This document shows positions 1 to 7,882 of a stretch of 45,806 nucleotides of DNA, in pieces. A program made the position numbers and the translations under genes. This DNA is from Candidatus Sulfotelmatobacter sp. GTDB taxonomy: Bacteria > Acidobacteriota > Terriglobia > Terriglobales > Acidobacteriaceae. Every line of letters begins with the position of its first letter. Within the stretch, counting starts at the first letter, position 1. The notes beneath the pieces are model-generated. The model was not told the DNA's origin and ran no database searches. It saw nothing but the letters and a program-made list of their open reading frames with translations. The stretch spans positions 1-45,806 of the forward strand of contig JASHPL010000447.1 in assembly GCA_030038125.1 (NCBI GenBank), written 5' to 3'.

Positions 1-2
1 CT

Positions 3-1880
3 TATTCCTGCGGAGGATGGATCAAGAGCAATCCGATTCCGCCCGATCAGGCCTCGTGGGACACGTATACCAAGATGGAGGACGAAAACCGCGTTCGGCT
101 GCGCGGGATTCTGGAAGCGGCAGCCGTGCCTGATCCCAACCGCAACGCCGTCACGCAGAAGATTGGCGATTACTATGCTTCCTGCATGGACGAGAAAGCA
201 ATCGAGGCGAAAGGAGCAGAGCCGCTGAAGCTGGAGCTGGAGAAAATTGCGAATCTTCAATCCAAGGCGGAGCTCGCCCAGTTGGCTGCGGAGATGACCG
301 ATGACAATGTGCTTTTCAGCTTTGAATCGATCCAGGATTTTCGCGACGCGAACCAGGTCATTGCCAATGCAGACCAGGGCGGACTCGGCCTTCCCGATCG
401 CGATTACTACACCAAGACCGACGAAAACTCCGTGAAACTCCGCCAGGCGTATCTGGCACACGTGCAGAAGATCTTCGAGTTGCTGGGAGACAAGCCAGAT
501 GTTGCCGCGGTGGAGGCACAGACCGTCATGCGTATTGAAGCTGCGCTGGCCAATGGATCGATGACGCGGGTGGAGCGCCGGGATCCCAAGAGTCTCGATC
601 ACAAAATGACGAGCGCAGAACTGGAGAAGAGTTCCCCCGAATTTCGCTGGCCAGTCTACTTCGCGAAAGTCGGCATGCCATCGTTGTCGTCGCTCAACGT
701 GTCTTCCCCCGAGTTCTTCAAGGCGATGAATGCGGAACTACAAAAAGAAAGTCTCGCTGACTGGAAAGTTTATTTGCGATGGCATCTCGTGCATGCCAAC
801 GCGCCGCATCTTTCGTCAGCATTCTTGAACGAGAACTTTGCGTTTTACGGCAAGACCCTGCAAGGACAACAACAGCTGCAGCCGCGCTGGAAGCGCTGCA
901 CCGAATACGTCGACGACTATCTGGGCGAGGCTCTCGGCCAGGCCTACGTGGAGAAATACTTTCCTCCGGATGCCAAACAGCAGGCCCTGAAGATGGTGAA
1001 AGAAATTCAGATGGCGATGGAAGAGGACATTAACAATCTGACCTGGATGTCACCTGCGACAAAACGGCAGGCGCTGCTCAAACTGCATGGCATGGCCAAT
1101 AAGATTGGATATCCGGACAAATGGCGCGATTACAGCAAGCTTGAGATTGTGCGTGGCGACAATTTGGGCAACGTGGAGCGGTCGCGAACTTTCGAATTCA
1201 ACCGGCAGCTGGCGAAGATCGGAAAGCCGGTCGATCGCGGCGAGTGGGGCATGACGCCACCAACCGTCAACGCGTATTACGATCCGCAGATGAACGATAT
1301 CAACTTTCCGGCGGGGGTGCTTCAGCCTCCGGCATTCGATCCGACTTCCGATGCGGCTCCAAACTACGGCGATACGGGTGGAACAATCGGACACGAATTG
1401 ACCCACGGATTCGACGATGAAGGCCGGCAATTCGATGCCCGGGGCAATCTGCGCGATTGGTGGACGCCGGAAGACGCGAAGCAGTTCGAAAAGCGCGCCA
1501 GTTGCATCTCCGATCAATATTCGACGTACACGATAATCGACGACATCAAGATCAATGGGAAGCTCACCCTGGGCGAGGACGTGGCTGATCTAGGGGGCCT
1601 CATTCTGGGGTACATGGCATGGCAGGCAGACACGAAGGGTGAGAAGCTTGAGCCGATTGATGGGCTCACGCCCGAGCAGCGGTTCTTCATTGGCTATGGA
1701 CAAAGCTGGTGCGGACAGGTGCGCGACGAAACCAAGCGTCTGCGGGCCACGATTGATCCGCATTCTCCGGCGAAGTATCGCACCAATGGCGTGGTTTCCA
1801 ACATGCCCGAGTTTCAGCAGGCCTTTCACTGCAAGGCGGGCTCGCCCATGGTGAATGAGAATCGCTGCAGAGTCTGGTAG
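3..1880 (+). CDS. M13 family zinc metallopeptidase (neprilysin/PepO-like), 5' end cut off
   Basis: This is a secreted or periplasmic-type M13 endopeptidase that hydrolyses peptides with a single zinc ion. The frame is open from base 3 and its first residues (YSCGGWIKSNPIPPDQASW) match the conserved N-terminal part of the family, so the true start and signal peptide lie upstream of the window. The zinc motif HELTH is at 1392-1406. The third zinc ligand is in the GEDVAD stretch (Glu codon 1575, Asp codon 1587). The conserved NAYY segment precedes the zinc site and the chain ends with the family-typical CRVW. The visible 625 residues cover most of the usual length of about 670-700. Nothing appears broken. 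The gene is followed after 74 bases by tRNA-Ser. The identification is secure; the substrate cannot be read from the sequence. Confidence 0.95.
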   Translation, partial: YSCGGWIKSNPIPPDQASWDTYTKMEDENRVRLRGILEAAAVPDPNRNAVTQKIGDYYASCMDEKAIEAKGAEPLKLELEKIANLQSKAELAQLAAEMTDDNVLFSFESIQDFRDANQVIANADQGGLGLPDRDYYTKTDENSVKLRQAYLAHVQKIFELLGDKPDVAAVEAQTVMRIEAALANGSMTRVERRDPKSLDHKMTSAELEKSSPEFRWPVYFAKVGMPSLSSLNVSSPEFFKAMNAELQKESLADWKVYLRWHLVHANAPHLSSAFLNENFAFYGKTLQGQQQLQPRWKRCTEYVDDYLGEALGQAYVEKYFPPDAKQQALKMVKEIQMAMEEDINNLTWMSPATKRQALLKLHGMANKIGYPDKWRDYSKLEIVRGDNLGNVERSRTFEFNRQLAKIGKPVDRGEWGMTPPTVNAYYDPQMNDINFPAGVLQPPAFDPTSDAAPNYGDTGGTIGHELTHGFDDEGRQFDARGNLRDWWTPEDAKQFEKRASCISDQYSTYTIIDDIKINGKLTLGEDVADLGGLILGYMAWQADTKGEKLEPIDGLTPEQRFFIGYGQSWCGQVRDETKRLRATIDPHSPAKYRTNGVVSNMPEFQQAFHCKAGSPMVNENRCRVW

Positions 1881-1901
1881 TGATCCAACCTTTTTCGCCC
1901 A

Positions 1902-1930
1902 TTCGGATAGTAAAGATGCTCATGTAGACT
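1902..1930 (+). promoter_or_regulatory. possible promoter of tRNA-Ser
   Basis: A TAGACT box (1925-1930) lies 24 bases before the mature tRNA and is preceded by TTCGGA (1902-1907) at 17-base spacing. The -10 box is good and the -35 box is weak. The same -10 hexamer appears in the nuoB promoter of this window. Confidence 0.35.
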
Positions 1931-1954
1931 AGGGTCAGTCGCTTCCGTCCGTGC

Positions 1955-2044
1955 GGAGGGATGTGTGAGTGGTTGAAACAGTCGGTCTTGAAAACCGATG
2001 TACGGGAAACCGTACCGGGGGTTCGAATCCCTCTCCCTCCGCCA
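1955..2044 (+). tRNA. tRNA-Ser (anticodon UGA)
   Basis: This is a class II tRNA with a long variable arm. The acceptor stem GGAGGGA (1955-1961) pairs with TCCCTCC (2034-2040), followed by discriminator G and an encoded CCA (2042-2044). The anticodon arm is TCGGT-CTTGAAA-ACCGA, giving anticodon TGA, which reads UCN serine codons. The variable arm TACGGGAAACCGTA and the T-arm GGGGGTTCGAATCCCTC are both well formed. The 3' end of such tRNAs is a common attachment site for integrating elements, and a recombinase relic lies 63 bases downstream. Confidence 0.97.
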
Positions 2045-2527
2045 TGATTCCTTTCCTCGTAAGTCTATTTCAGCTTAGGGAGTTGCAGAGCATCGGGTGT
2101 GGTGCATCACATGACTACCTTTGTGCCCGAATTGGGCAGTCTGGGTGTCACGTGGGTGTCATTTAAAGCGGTCTCGAGTTTCTGAATAGCTGCCTTTGCG
2201 TCTTCTCTCGCCGTCTTGATGTAGCAAGCTTGCGTTATCGCTACGTTGCTGTGACGCAGGATCTGTAACTCGGCCCTGACGCAGTAAGTGCGTTTGAAGA
2301 GTCCGCTGCTGGAAATCTTCACGGCCGGGTCCGTGAGGGAGGAGTCGTTCGTAGGTGCCATGGTGGACCTAAACGGGCACCAAGCCGGGCGGGAAAAAGC
2401 TCTCAATTCTTCGTTTAACGTCTGGGTAAATAACAATTGGGTAACAAAGGTACTGCCAATTTACACAGACGAATCTATGTCACCTCAGGAACGCGCAAAT
2501 CATCGAAGTCGCTGAAAGGAGAATCAA
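2045..2527. other. gene-poor stretch downstream of tRNA-Ser
   Basis: This stretch of 483 bases holds no intact gene. Its only recognisable content is the recombinase C-terminal relic described separately. I saw no second copy of the tRNA 3' end (an attR) by eye in the window. The remainder up to the DUF4136 ribosome-binding site has no feature I can name. Confidence 0.5.
2107..2271 (-). pseudogene. relic of a tyrosine recombinase (phage-type integrase), C-terminal end
   Basis: Read on the minus strand, this stretch gives LQILRHSNVAITQACYIKTA followed by a helical tail and a stop codon at 2107-2109. That matches the end of the catalytic domain of integrases: the conserved L-x-H-S-x-V-x-x-T segment and the Tyr nucleophile in the Y-I-K context. 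The catalytic Arg-Lys-His-Arg part and everything upstream are missing; sequence before about base 2271 no longer resembles the family. The fragment sits immediately past tRNA-Ser with its 3' end facing the tRNA, the usual layout for an integrase beside its attachment site. It is not expected to be functional. Confidence 0.75.
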
Positions 2528-3121
2528 ATGACTGCGCGCAAACTGTTCAGTGTGATGTTTTCCGCAGCGCTGTGCTGTGTACTCATAGCACCGAGCGCGA
2601 TGGCTCAAACAGTCAAGGTCAATTGGCAGGAAAACGCTCCATTTTCAGATTATCGTACGTATGCATGGCAGGCCAGCAAGAATCAGGGTGCTGACTTTTA
2701 TCGACAATGGGTTCAAAAAGATGTCGATGGCGAACTAGCACAGAAAGGTTTGCGACAAGTTGATGCGAACCAAAACCCCGACCTTTACCTTTATTACCAC
2801 GTGGTATCACAAGAGGTTATCGACTCAACAACGACGGATGACGGGTTTGGTTTCGGCGGAGGTCCCTGGGGATATTGGGGCGGTTGGGGTGGCTGGGGCA
2901 GCTGGGGCGGATTTGGGCCTGATTTCGCGCACACCGAGGCGGAACCGCGCATGATGGGCATACTTTCAGTCGATATGGTGGATGCAAAGAAAAAAGAAAT
3001 GATCTGGCGCGGCCAAGCTACGGTGGACGCGATTTCCAACTCGCAGAAGGGGGACGAGAAGCAAACTCTTGATTCGGTGAAGAAAATGTTTAAGCAATTC
3101 CCGCCCACGAAAAAAGGGTAG
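2528..3121 (+). CDS. secreted DUF4136 domain protein
   Basis: This encodes a 197-residue exported protein. Residues 1-26 form a signal peptide ending in a typical AMA-Q cleavage context, without a lipobox cysteine. The mature part carries the DUF4136 pattern: an N-terminal F-x-x-Y-R-T-Y-A-W segment, then D-P-D-L-style and Y-Y-H-V strands, and a C-terminal I-W-R-G-x-A segment. A stretch very rich in glycine and tryptophan interrupts the domain at about residues 110-132 (bases 2857-2925). The start is supported by AAAGGAG seven bases upstream. DUF4136 proteins are envelope proteins of unknown function, common in Acidobacteria and Bacteroidetes. It stands alone, with no operon partner close by. 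Confidence 0.9.
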   Translation: MTARKLFSVMFSAALCCVLIAPSAMAQTVKVNWQENAPFSDYRTYAWQASKNQGADFYRQWVQKDVDGELAQKGLRQVDANQNPDLYLYYHVVSQEVIDSTTTDDGFGFGGGPWGYWGGWGGWGSWGGFGPDFAHTEAEPRMMGILSVDMVDAKKKEMIWRGQATVDAISNSQKGDEKQTLDSVKKMFKQFPPTKKG

Positions 3122-3381
3122 ATTGGCACCCGAGGTCAGAAGCTGAGAAAGGTTATTCCTGGCAATCTTGACAGGAACTCAATCGCGGAGACCGAAGAGC
3201 CTCACTCTGAAATAGTCGCATTCGTATTTCGGCCTTCATTGCTAAAACCCTCTATTTGGGCTGATGAAGAAAAAGGGCACACTGAAACAGCGCTGAACGC
3301 CTGGTCTCACGAAAATTTAGTAAAATGGCTGGCCTTCGATGGCTCTTTCATCGTGATGGCTCTTTCGTCTCTGACTAAGCC

Positions 3382-5487
3382 ATGCGTGGACCCTTCGCTA
3401 GCAAAGTTCTGCTGATCGGCTGGGATGCAGCTGACTGGAAGGTCATCACTCCCCTGATCGACCACGGCCTGATGCCCACACTCGAAAACTTTATTAACCA
3501 CGGCGTGATGGGAAATCTGGCGACGCTGCGCCCAGTTCTTTCGCCTATGCTGTGGAATTCTATCGCCACCGGAAAACGCGCCAATAAGCACGGCATTTTG
3601 GGATTTATGGAACCTGATCCGCAGTCTGGCGGTATTCGTCCGGTGAGTAGTACGTCACGCAAGGTGAAGGCGATCTGGAATATCTTGACGCAACGGGGTT
3701 ATAGAGCGCACGTTGTGGGATGGTTCGCCGGTCATCCCGCTGAACCCATCAACGGCATTTCTGTTTCTGACCTCTTTCCCTACGCAGTTGCTCCGCTTGA
3801 CAAGGAGTGGCCACTGCCGCCAGGCGCGGTCCACCCACAAACCCTGCGCGAAACCTTCGCTGTTTTACGAATGCATCCCATGAAAGTGACCGAGGCCGCG
3901 ATCTTGCCCTGGATACCACGGGCGGCCGAAATCGATCAGGAAAAAGACAAGGGGCTGTACGCATTCGCAAAGATTCTTGCCGAGAATTGCTCGATCCATA
4001 ATGCCGCGACCTGGATATTGCGAAACCGGCCATGGGATTTTCTCGCCGTCTACTACAACGGCATTGACCACTTCTCGCACCGCTTCATGAACTATCATCC
4101 GCCTCGGCTGGACTGGGTGCCGAAAGATCGCTACGAACTTTATAAAGATGTCGTGAACGGCGCCTATCGTTTTCACGACATGATGCTCCAAACATTACTG
4201 GATCTTGCCGGGCCGGCCGCGACGGTGATGCTTGTTTCCGACCATGGCTTTCACTCCGATCACCTTCGGCCGCGGGCCATTCCGAGAGAGCCGGCTGGGC
4301 CAGCAGTGCAGCATCGTCCATTTGGCGTGATTTGCATGAAGGGAGCGCATATCAAGCAAGATGAGCGCATTTATGGCGCAACATTGCTGGATGTCACTCC
4401 GACAATCCTGAGTTTGTTTGGTCTGCCTGTTGGCCAGGACATGGATGGACGCGTATTAGTACAGGCCTTCGAAGAACCACCGCGGATCGAAAGCATTTCC
4501 AGTTGGGAAGATGTGGCGGGGAACTGCGGCATGCATCCGTCGGAATTGCGCTCGGATCCGGCTGCAGCGCAGGCAGTGCTGCAGCGATTTGTTGCCTTGG
4601 GCTATGTACAGCAGCCTAGTGAAGATCAGAATAAAGCCGTCGAAATCGCAGTTACCGAACAGCAGTACAACCTGGCGCGGGACTTACTCGATGCCCGCCG
4701 CTATCAGGACGCATCGAAGATTCTTGAGGGACTTTGGAAAAAATGGCCGGATGAGATTCGCTTCGGACAGCAACTGGCTCAGAGCTGTTTCGCCCTGGGT
4801 CGACGAACCGAGGCCAAGGGCATTCTCGAGCAGATAATTGCGTATCGGCCGAAGCAGTCTACGACCGAAGGAGCCGCAACTCGTGCCCTTGAGCCGGCAA
4901 CTACCGCACGGACGGATGAACCCGGTACTGATAACAGGGAGTCGAAGCCTCGTCCGTGGGCTGATCTGCTGATGGGCATTATTCATCTTGAGGAGGGCGA
5001 TTTGGATACCGGGCTGGCTTCACTGCTGCGAGCGGAACAAGCCGATCCGAGAATGCCCGACTTACATCTCCGGATTGGCGAGAGCTACCTGCGGCAAAAA
5101 CGCGTGGAGGAAGCGGAGCGCGCGTTTCAAAAGGCTCTGGAAATCGACGGCGACAGCCCAGAAGCGCATCTGGGTTTGGCCATGATCCGTTTGCGCCAAC
5201 GGCGCAACGAGGACGCGGCTCAACAAGCTCTGATTGCGGTTGGGCTACAACACTTTCTTCCTCTGGGACATTTTTATCTCGGCATGGCCCTTGCTCGCAT
5301 GGGACATCGCGCACGCGCCGTTCTCGCCTTCGAAACGTCGGTAGTAATGTTGCCCGGACTGATTCCGGCGCACCGATGGCTTGCCGCTCTCGCCATGCAA
5401 CCCGGAGGCGATCCGGAAAAGGCGGCTCGGCATCGTGGCATTTATCTGCAGTTGCGCAAACAGCGAGGGCGGCAACCCGAGCCCTGA
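3382..5487 (+). CDS. alkaline-phosphatase-fold phosphodiesterase/nucleotide pyrophosphatase with C-terminal TPR repeats
   Basis: The 701-residue product has two parts. Residues about 8-380 are a type I phosphodiesterase/nucleotide pyrophosphatase domain of the alkaline phosphatase superfamily: metal-binding Asp in LLIGWDAADW (Asp15), the P-x-LSP-x-LW-x-S-x-x-TG segment holding the probable Ser/Thr nucleophile, GIDHFSH, and SDHGFHSDH with the metal-binding histidines. Residues about 430-690 are a series of TPR helices for protein binding. No signal peptide is evident, so a cytoplasmic location is inferred. Such enzymes usually act on phosphodiesters or phosphate monoesters, but the substrate here is unknown. 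There is no close ribosome-binding site at the ATG, so the start is moderately certain. A hairpin 125 bases downstream may end transcription. Confidence 0.9.
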   Translation: MRGPFASKVLLIGWDAADWKVITPLIDHGLMPTLENFINHGVMGNLATLRPVLSPMLWNSIATGKRANKHGILGFMEPDPQSGGIRPVSSTSRKVKAIWNILTQRGYRAHVVGWFAGHPAEPINGISVSDLFPYAVAPLDKEWPLPPGAVHPQTLRETFAVLRMHPMKVTEAAILPWIPRAAEIDQEKDKGLYAFAKILAENCSIHNAATWILRNRPWDFLAVYYNGIDHFSHRFMNYHPPRLDWVPKDRYELYKDVVNGAYRFHDMMLQTLLDLAGPAATVMLVSDHGFHSDHLRPRAIPREPAGPAVQHRPFGVICMKGAHIKQDERIYGATLLDVTPTILSLFGLPVGQDMDGRVLVQAFEEPPRIESISSWEDVAGNCGMHPSELRSDPAAAQAVLQRFVALGYVQQPSEDQNKAVEIAVTEQQYNLARDLLDARRYQDASKILEGLWKKWPDEIRFGQQLAQSCFALGRRTEAKGILEQIIAYRPKQSTTEGAATRALEPATTARTDEPGTDNRESKPRPWADLLMGIIHLEEGDLDTGLASLLRAEQADPRMPDLHLRIGESYLRQKRVEEAERAFQKALEIDGDSPEAHLGLAMIRLRQRRNEDAAQQALIAVGLQHFLPLGHFYLGMALARMGHRARAVLAFETSVVMLPGLIPAHRWLAALAMQPGGDPEKAARHRGIYLQLRKQRGRQPEP

Positions 5488-5611
5488 GAACCAGCCGAGT
5501 AATCGCCAAATTGTCTGAGGACTGCGTCGCACCGGCCCCTCTTTGGGATATGGATGCTAGCCGCCGACTCAGGGACGGTGAGCGCAAGCCCGCGATAGAT
5601 CAGCCATGAAC

Positions 5612-5640
5612 GACCCATCATTGAAGTTGATGGGTGTTTC
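5612..5640 (+). terminator. possible terminator hairpin after the phosphodiesterase-TPR gene
   Basis: ACCCATCA (5612-5619) pairs perfectly with TGATGGGT (5627-5634) across a seven-base loop. The following run GTTTCT is only weakly T-rich, so intrinsic termination is plausible but not certain. Confidence 0.4.
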
Positions 5641-5681
5641 TGAGTCAGAGATTTTGAGTGCCTGATTTCGACAACTGAGCG

Positions 5682-5710
5682 TTGACTGTTGACCTAGCCG
5701 GAAGGATAAT
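5682..5710 (+). promoter_or_regulatory. sigma-70-type promoter of the secreted protein gene at 5735
   Basis: TTGACT (5682-5687) and GATAAT (5705-5710) are separated by exactly 17 bases, one mismatch each from the consensus boxes. The predicted start of transcription near 5717 leaves a short leader containing GGAGGG before the ATG at 5735. Confidence 0.65.
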
Positions 5711-5734
5711 GAAGCCCCCATCGGAGGGAGACTT

Positions 5735-6463
5735 ATGTCCAGGGCTTCCAGGTCCAGTAAGCCATTCAAAATTTCCGATTCCCTTAGCCGGCAACTTAAT
5801 GCGTATGCGCAGGTGGCATGCGCAGCTGGAGTGAGTATGCTGGCGCTGGCCGGGGCCTCCGAGGCGGAAGTTGTTTATACGGAAACGCATCAGGCGACGC
5901 ACATAGGCATTCCCCTCTACATTGATCTCAACCACGACGGCATCAATGATTTTCTAGTGCGCACGAATTTTTACGTGGGCACCTCGGGCACAGATGTAGC
6001 GCTCTCGGCATGGGGAGCCCGCAACGCCGACAACTTGGTCGCCGGCAGACGTTTTAGTGGTGGCAGCGGCTATTTTTTTTCTGCTGCCTACGCTTTGCAC
6101 GCCGGCGCGCAAATCGGACCAAAACGCGATTTCTCCGTTACTTTCCCATTTATGGCAGAGGAGCATTTCGATCGTGCCGGCAACCTATATTCCGACATAG
6201 GCTCGTGGGCCAGCAAAGGCGAGGGTGTCGAGGATCGATATTTGGGACTAAAGTTCGTCATTCTCGGCGAAGTTCACTACGGCTGGGCCAGAGTCAGCGT
6301 CACGCTCGGACACCAGCGGCAATTCGATGATGTGAGCGGTACTCTGACGGGATATGCTTACGAGACCGTCCCCGACAAGCCCATCATCGCAGGCGAGATC
6401 ACTGGCCCCGATGTGATTACGGTGCAGCCCACGGCGTTAGGCGAGTTGGCAACGGGAAAATAG
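5735..6463 (+). CDS. exported hypothetical protein
   Basis: The 242-residue product begins with a basic segment followed by a hydrophobic stretch (about residues 27-46) ending in GASEAEVVY, consistent with export. The mature part contains an acidic D-x-N-x-D-G-x-x-D-like element (DLNHDGINDF, residues about 68-77) that resembles a calcium-binding loop. Near the end is LTGYAYETVPDKPIIAG, a pattern I recall from other uncharacterised acidobacterial secreted proteins. It is served by a good promoter (5682-5710) and a GGAGG ribosome-binding site. I cannot assign a function. A surface or filament-associated role is only a guess. Confidence 0.8.
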   Translation: MSRASRSSKPFKISDSLSRQLNAYAQVACAAGVSMLALAGASEAEVVYTETHQATHIGIPLYIDLNHDGINDFLVRTNFYVGTSGTDVALSAWGARNADNLVAGRRFSGGSGYFFSAAYALHAGAQIGPKRDFSVTFPFMAEEHFDRAGNLYSDIGSWASKGEGVEDRYLGLKFVILGEVHYGWARVSVTLGHQRQFDDVSGTLTGYAYETVPDKPIIAGEITGPDVITVQPTALGELATGK

Positions 6464-6565
6464 CCTCTCATCTCAACTGATGTGATAACGACAGTCGGCG
6501 CCTCGCAGCGGACCGAGTAGACTTTGCGGCATCCAACCAAAAGGTTCGTGACCAAGGAGGCCGAG

Positions 6566-6616
6566 ATGAAAATTGTAGGCTGTGATCAGCACATGGGGAG
6601 AGCAACCGCGTCCTAG
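6566..6616 (+). pseudogene. relic of an IS110-family transposase, N-terminus only
   Basis: ATG at 6566 reads MKIVGCDQHMGRATAS and then hits a TAG stop. The first nine residues are almost identical to the usual N-terminus of acidobacterial IS110 transposases (MKIVGCDLH), whose Asp is the first acidic residue of the RuvC-like DEDD catalytic site. A good ribosome-binding site (AAGGAGG, spacing about six) is still in place. Downstream sequence no longer resembles a transposase. This is a dead fragment. Confidence 0.6.
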
Positions 6617-6794
6617 CGCGAGCAAGCTCGAACTGCGTCTGAACCAAAGCCGTAGGATTCTGAACGATCTGAGAACGTTCAGCCGTCTTGTTCGAGGAGC
6701 GAAAGAACACGCTTAAGACCGTGCGCTCGATGCACGACGAAAAGCGGAACCAATCGGAGGGCGAATCCACATTCCGTGCCTTAAGTTTCACACG

Positions 6795-6830
6795 AGAAAA
6801 AGCGACGTCCGGAATCTCTGGACATCGCTT
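6795..6830 (-). terminator. intrinsic terminator for the gene at 6910-7428
   Basis: On the minus strand, AAGCGATGTCC and GGACGTCGCTT form an 11-base stem with one mismatch around a nine-base loop. It is followed directly by a run of T residues (TTTTTCTCG). It lies about 80 bases past the stop codon of the minus-strand secreted protein gene. Confidence 0.7.
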
Positions 6831-6909
6831 CCCCCGCGGACGCCGCTGCCCCCAAGTGGCGGCGGACTTTCTTGCCGTAGTCCACCCGAGTATGGATGAT
6901 CTACGGATG

Positions 6910-7428
6910 TCAGAACTTAGCGACAGAGAGAGTGTTCTGGGCGATAGTGATTTCGTCGCCCTTAACCCCACCGCTGCCTCCGCCGCACACCTGAAACGTG
7001 TTGTTGCCTGACGCTAGCTTGCCGCCGCTAGTTTCACCGGGAAACACAATCCACTGAAATGTGGTGGTCAAGAAATGGCCGCCAGGATTCGTGGCGATGT
7101 CGTCAAGATTGGTCGGCCCGTAATATCCGGTTTCGCACGCGCCACCGTTCACGCTAAGCCCAGCGTAATATACGTCAGCGGTGTTTACGAAGTATCGGAC
7201 GCTCCAAGTCACGACAACCGGCTCCAAGGCGGTGGGCTCGTCGGTGTTAACCTGGAAACCCCAATTCGAACAACCGGTTCCACCGGGACACGTGTTCTTG
7301 AAAGTGTCTGATTTGGTGGTGTTGTAGCGATTCACTTCCTGTGCAAGAGCCGATCCCGACACCCCCGCGACGATGCAGGCCAGAATCGCTGCAAATAAGA
7401 CGCTGTTGGTAATTTTCGTTGCCTTCAT
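6910..7428 (-). CDS. exported hypothetical protein
   Basis: This encodes a 172-residue protein with a clear signal peptide (about residues 1-30, hydrophobic core ending ALA-Q). The mature part is rich in Gly, Thr and Asn, has pairs of cysteines (CPGGTGC near the N-terminus, CETGYYG and VCGGG further on) and looks like a beta-rich secreted domain stabilised by disulfides. The ATG at 7428 is chosen over one ten codons upstream because AAAGGAG lies seven bases before it. A terminator follows at 6795-6830. No family is recognised. Confidence 0.8.
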   Translation of the reverse strand: MKATKITNSVLFAAILACIVAGVSGSALAQEVNRYNTTKSDTFKNTCPGGTGCSNWGFQVNTDEPTALEPVVVTWSVRYFVNTADVYYAGLSVNGGACETGYYGPTNLDDIATNPGGHFLTTTFQWIVFPGETSGGKLASGNNTFQVCGGGSGGVKGDEITIAQNTLSVAKF

Positions 7429-7882
7429 GTGATTCTCCTTTTGCTTGATGGTTTTCATTCGGTTCTCTCGTACCTGTTTGTCTAATCGCGAGGGAAGGGT
7501 CGGCAGTGAATCGAGATTAGCGTCGATCTGCTGCGAGCGGTCGATGCCCCCTTGACCTACCGCCTCTGTATAGATAAGCGCAAAGCGCAGGCGAATTGCC
7601 TCACCGAAGCGAAGAAAGAATGAAGAGGCTCGGGGCGGAGAACGGCCTGACGCTCAATGGAAGGTCAAAGCGGAGTCTGAGAACCAGCGGCCGTAAGGGG
7701 CGCCGCATCGAAGGTGATGGCTCGCGTCAACGCGGAGCTCGGCCAGTCGCAGGATACGGTCGGGGAATTCTTCGACAATGTCTATTAGCCTTGGGCCGAG
7801 GCTAACAGGAGGCCGAGCACGTCGTACTCCTATACCGACCTTTGGGAGAGGCACCTCAAAGGGTGTCGATGCTTCTGTCAGT
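7429..7882. other. gene-poor stretch with a recombinase relic
   Basis: This stretch of 454 bases between two minus-strand genes holds no intact gene. The plus-strand recombinase relic at 7717-7860 is its only recognisable content. Confidence 0.5.
7717..7860 (+). pseudogene. relic of a tyrosine recombinase, N-terminal core-binding region
   Basis: In one plus-strand frame the sequence reads MARVNAELGQSQDTVGEFF, then DNVY, a TAG stop (7786-7788), then PWAEANRRPSTSYSYTDLW and ERHLK. This matches the SAM-like N-terminal domain of phage-type integrases (pattern T-x-x-E-F-x-x-x-V-Y-L-P-W-x-x-x-x-R-P-S-T-x-x-x-Y-x-D-x-W), with the Leu between VY and PW replaced by the stop. No catalytic domain follows. 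It is on the opposite strand from the C-terminal relic at 2107-2271, so the two are not simply the halves of one gene. Confidence 0.6.

Larger units (their letters stand above)
6464..6909. other. gene-poor stretch with transposase relic and a terminator
   Basis: This stretch of 446 bases contains an IS110-type transposase N-terminus (6566-6616) and the terminator of the minus-strand gene at 6910. Overlapping open frames on both strands lack recognisable domains, ribosome-binding sites or sensible composition, so I do not call them. Confidence 0.5.

Noticed and set aside
1050-1517. 155-codon minus-strand open frame inside the M13 peptidase gene
   Set aside because: It is antisense to a well-supported gene and has no recognisable domain. 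High GC makes such shadow frames common here.
3749-5587. Several long minus-strand frames antisense to the phosphodiesterase-TPR gene, one of 202 codons
   Set aside because: They have Arg- and Pro-rich composition, no family pattern and no ribosome-binding sites; they are frame shadows.
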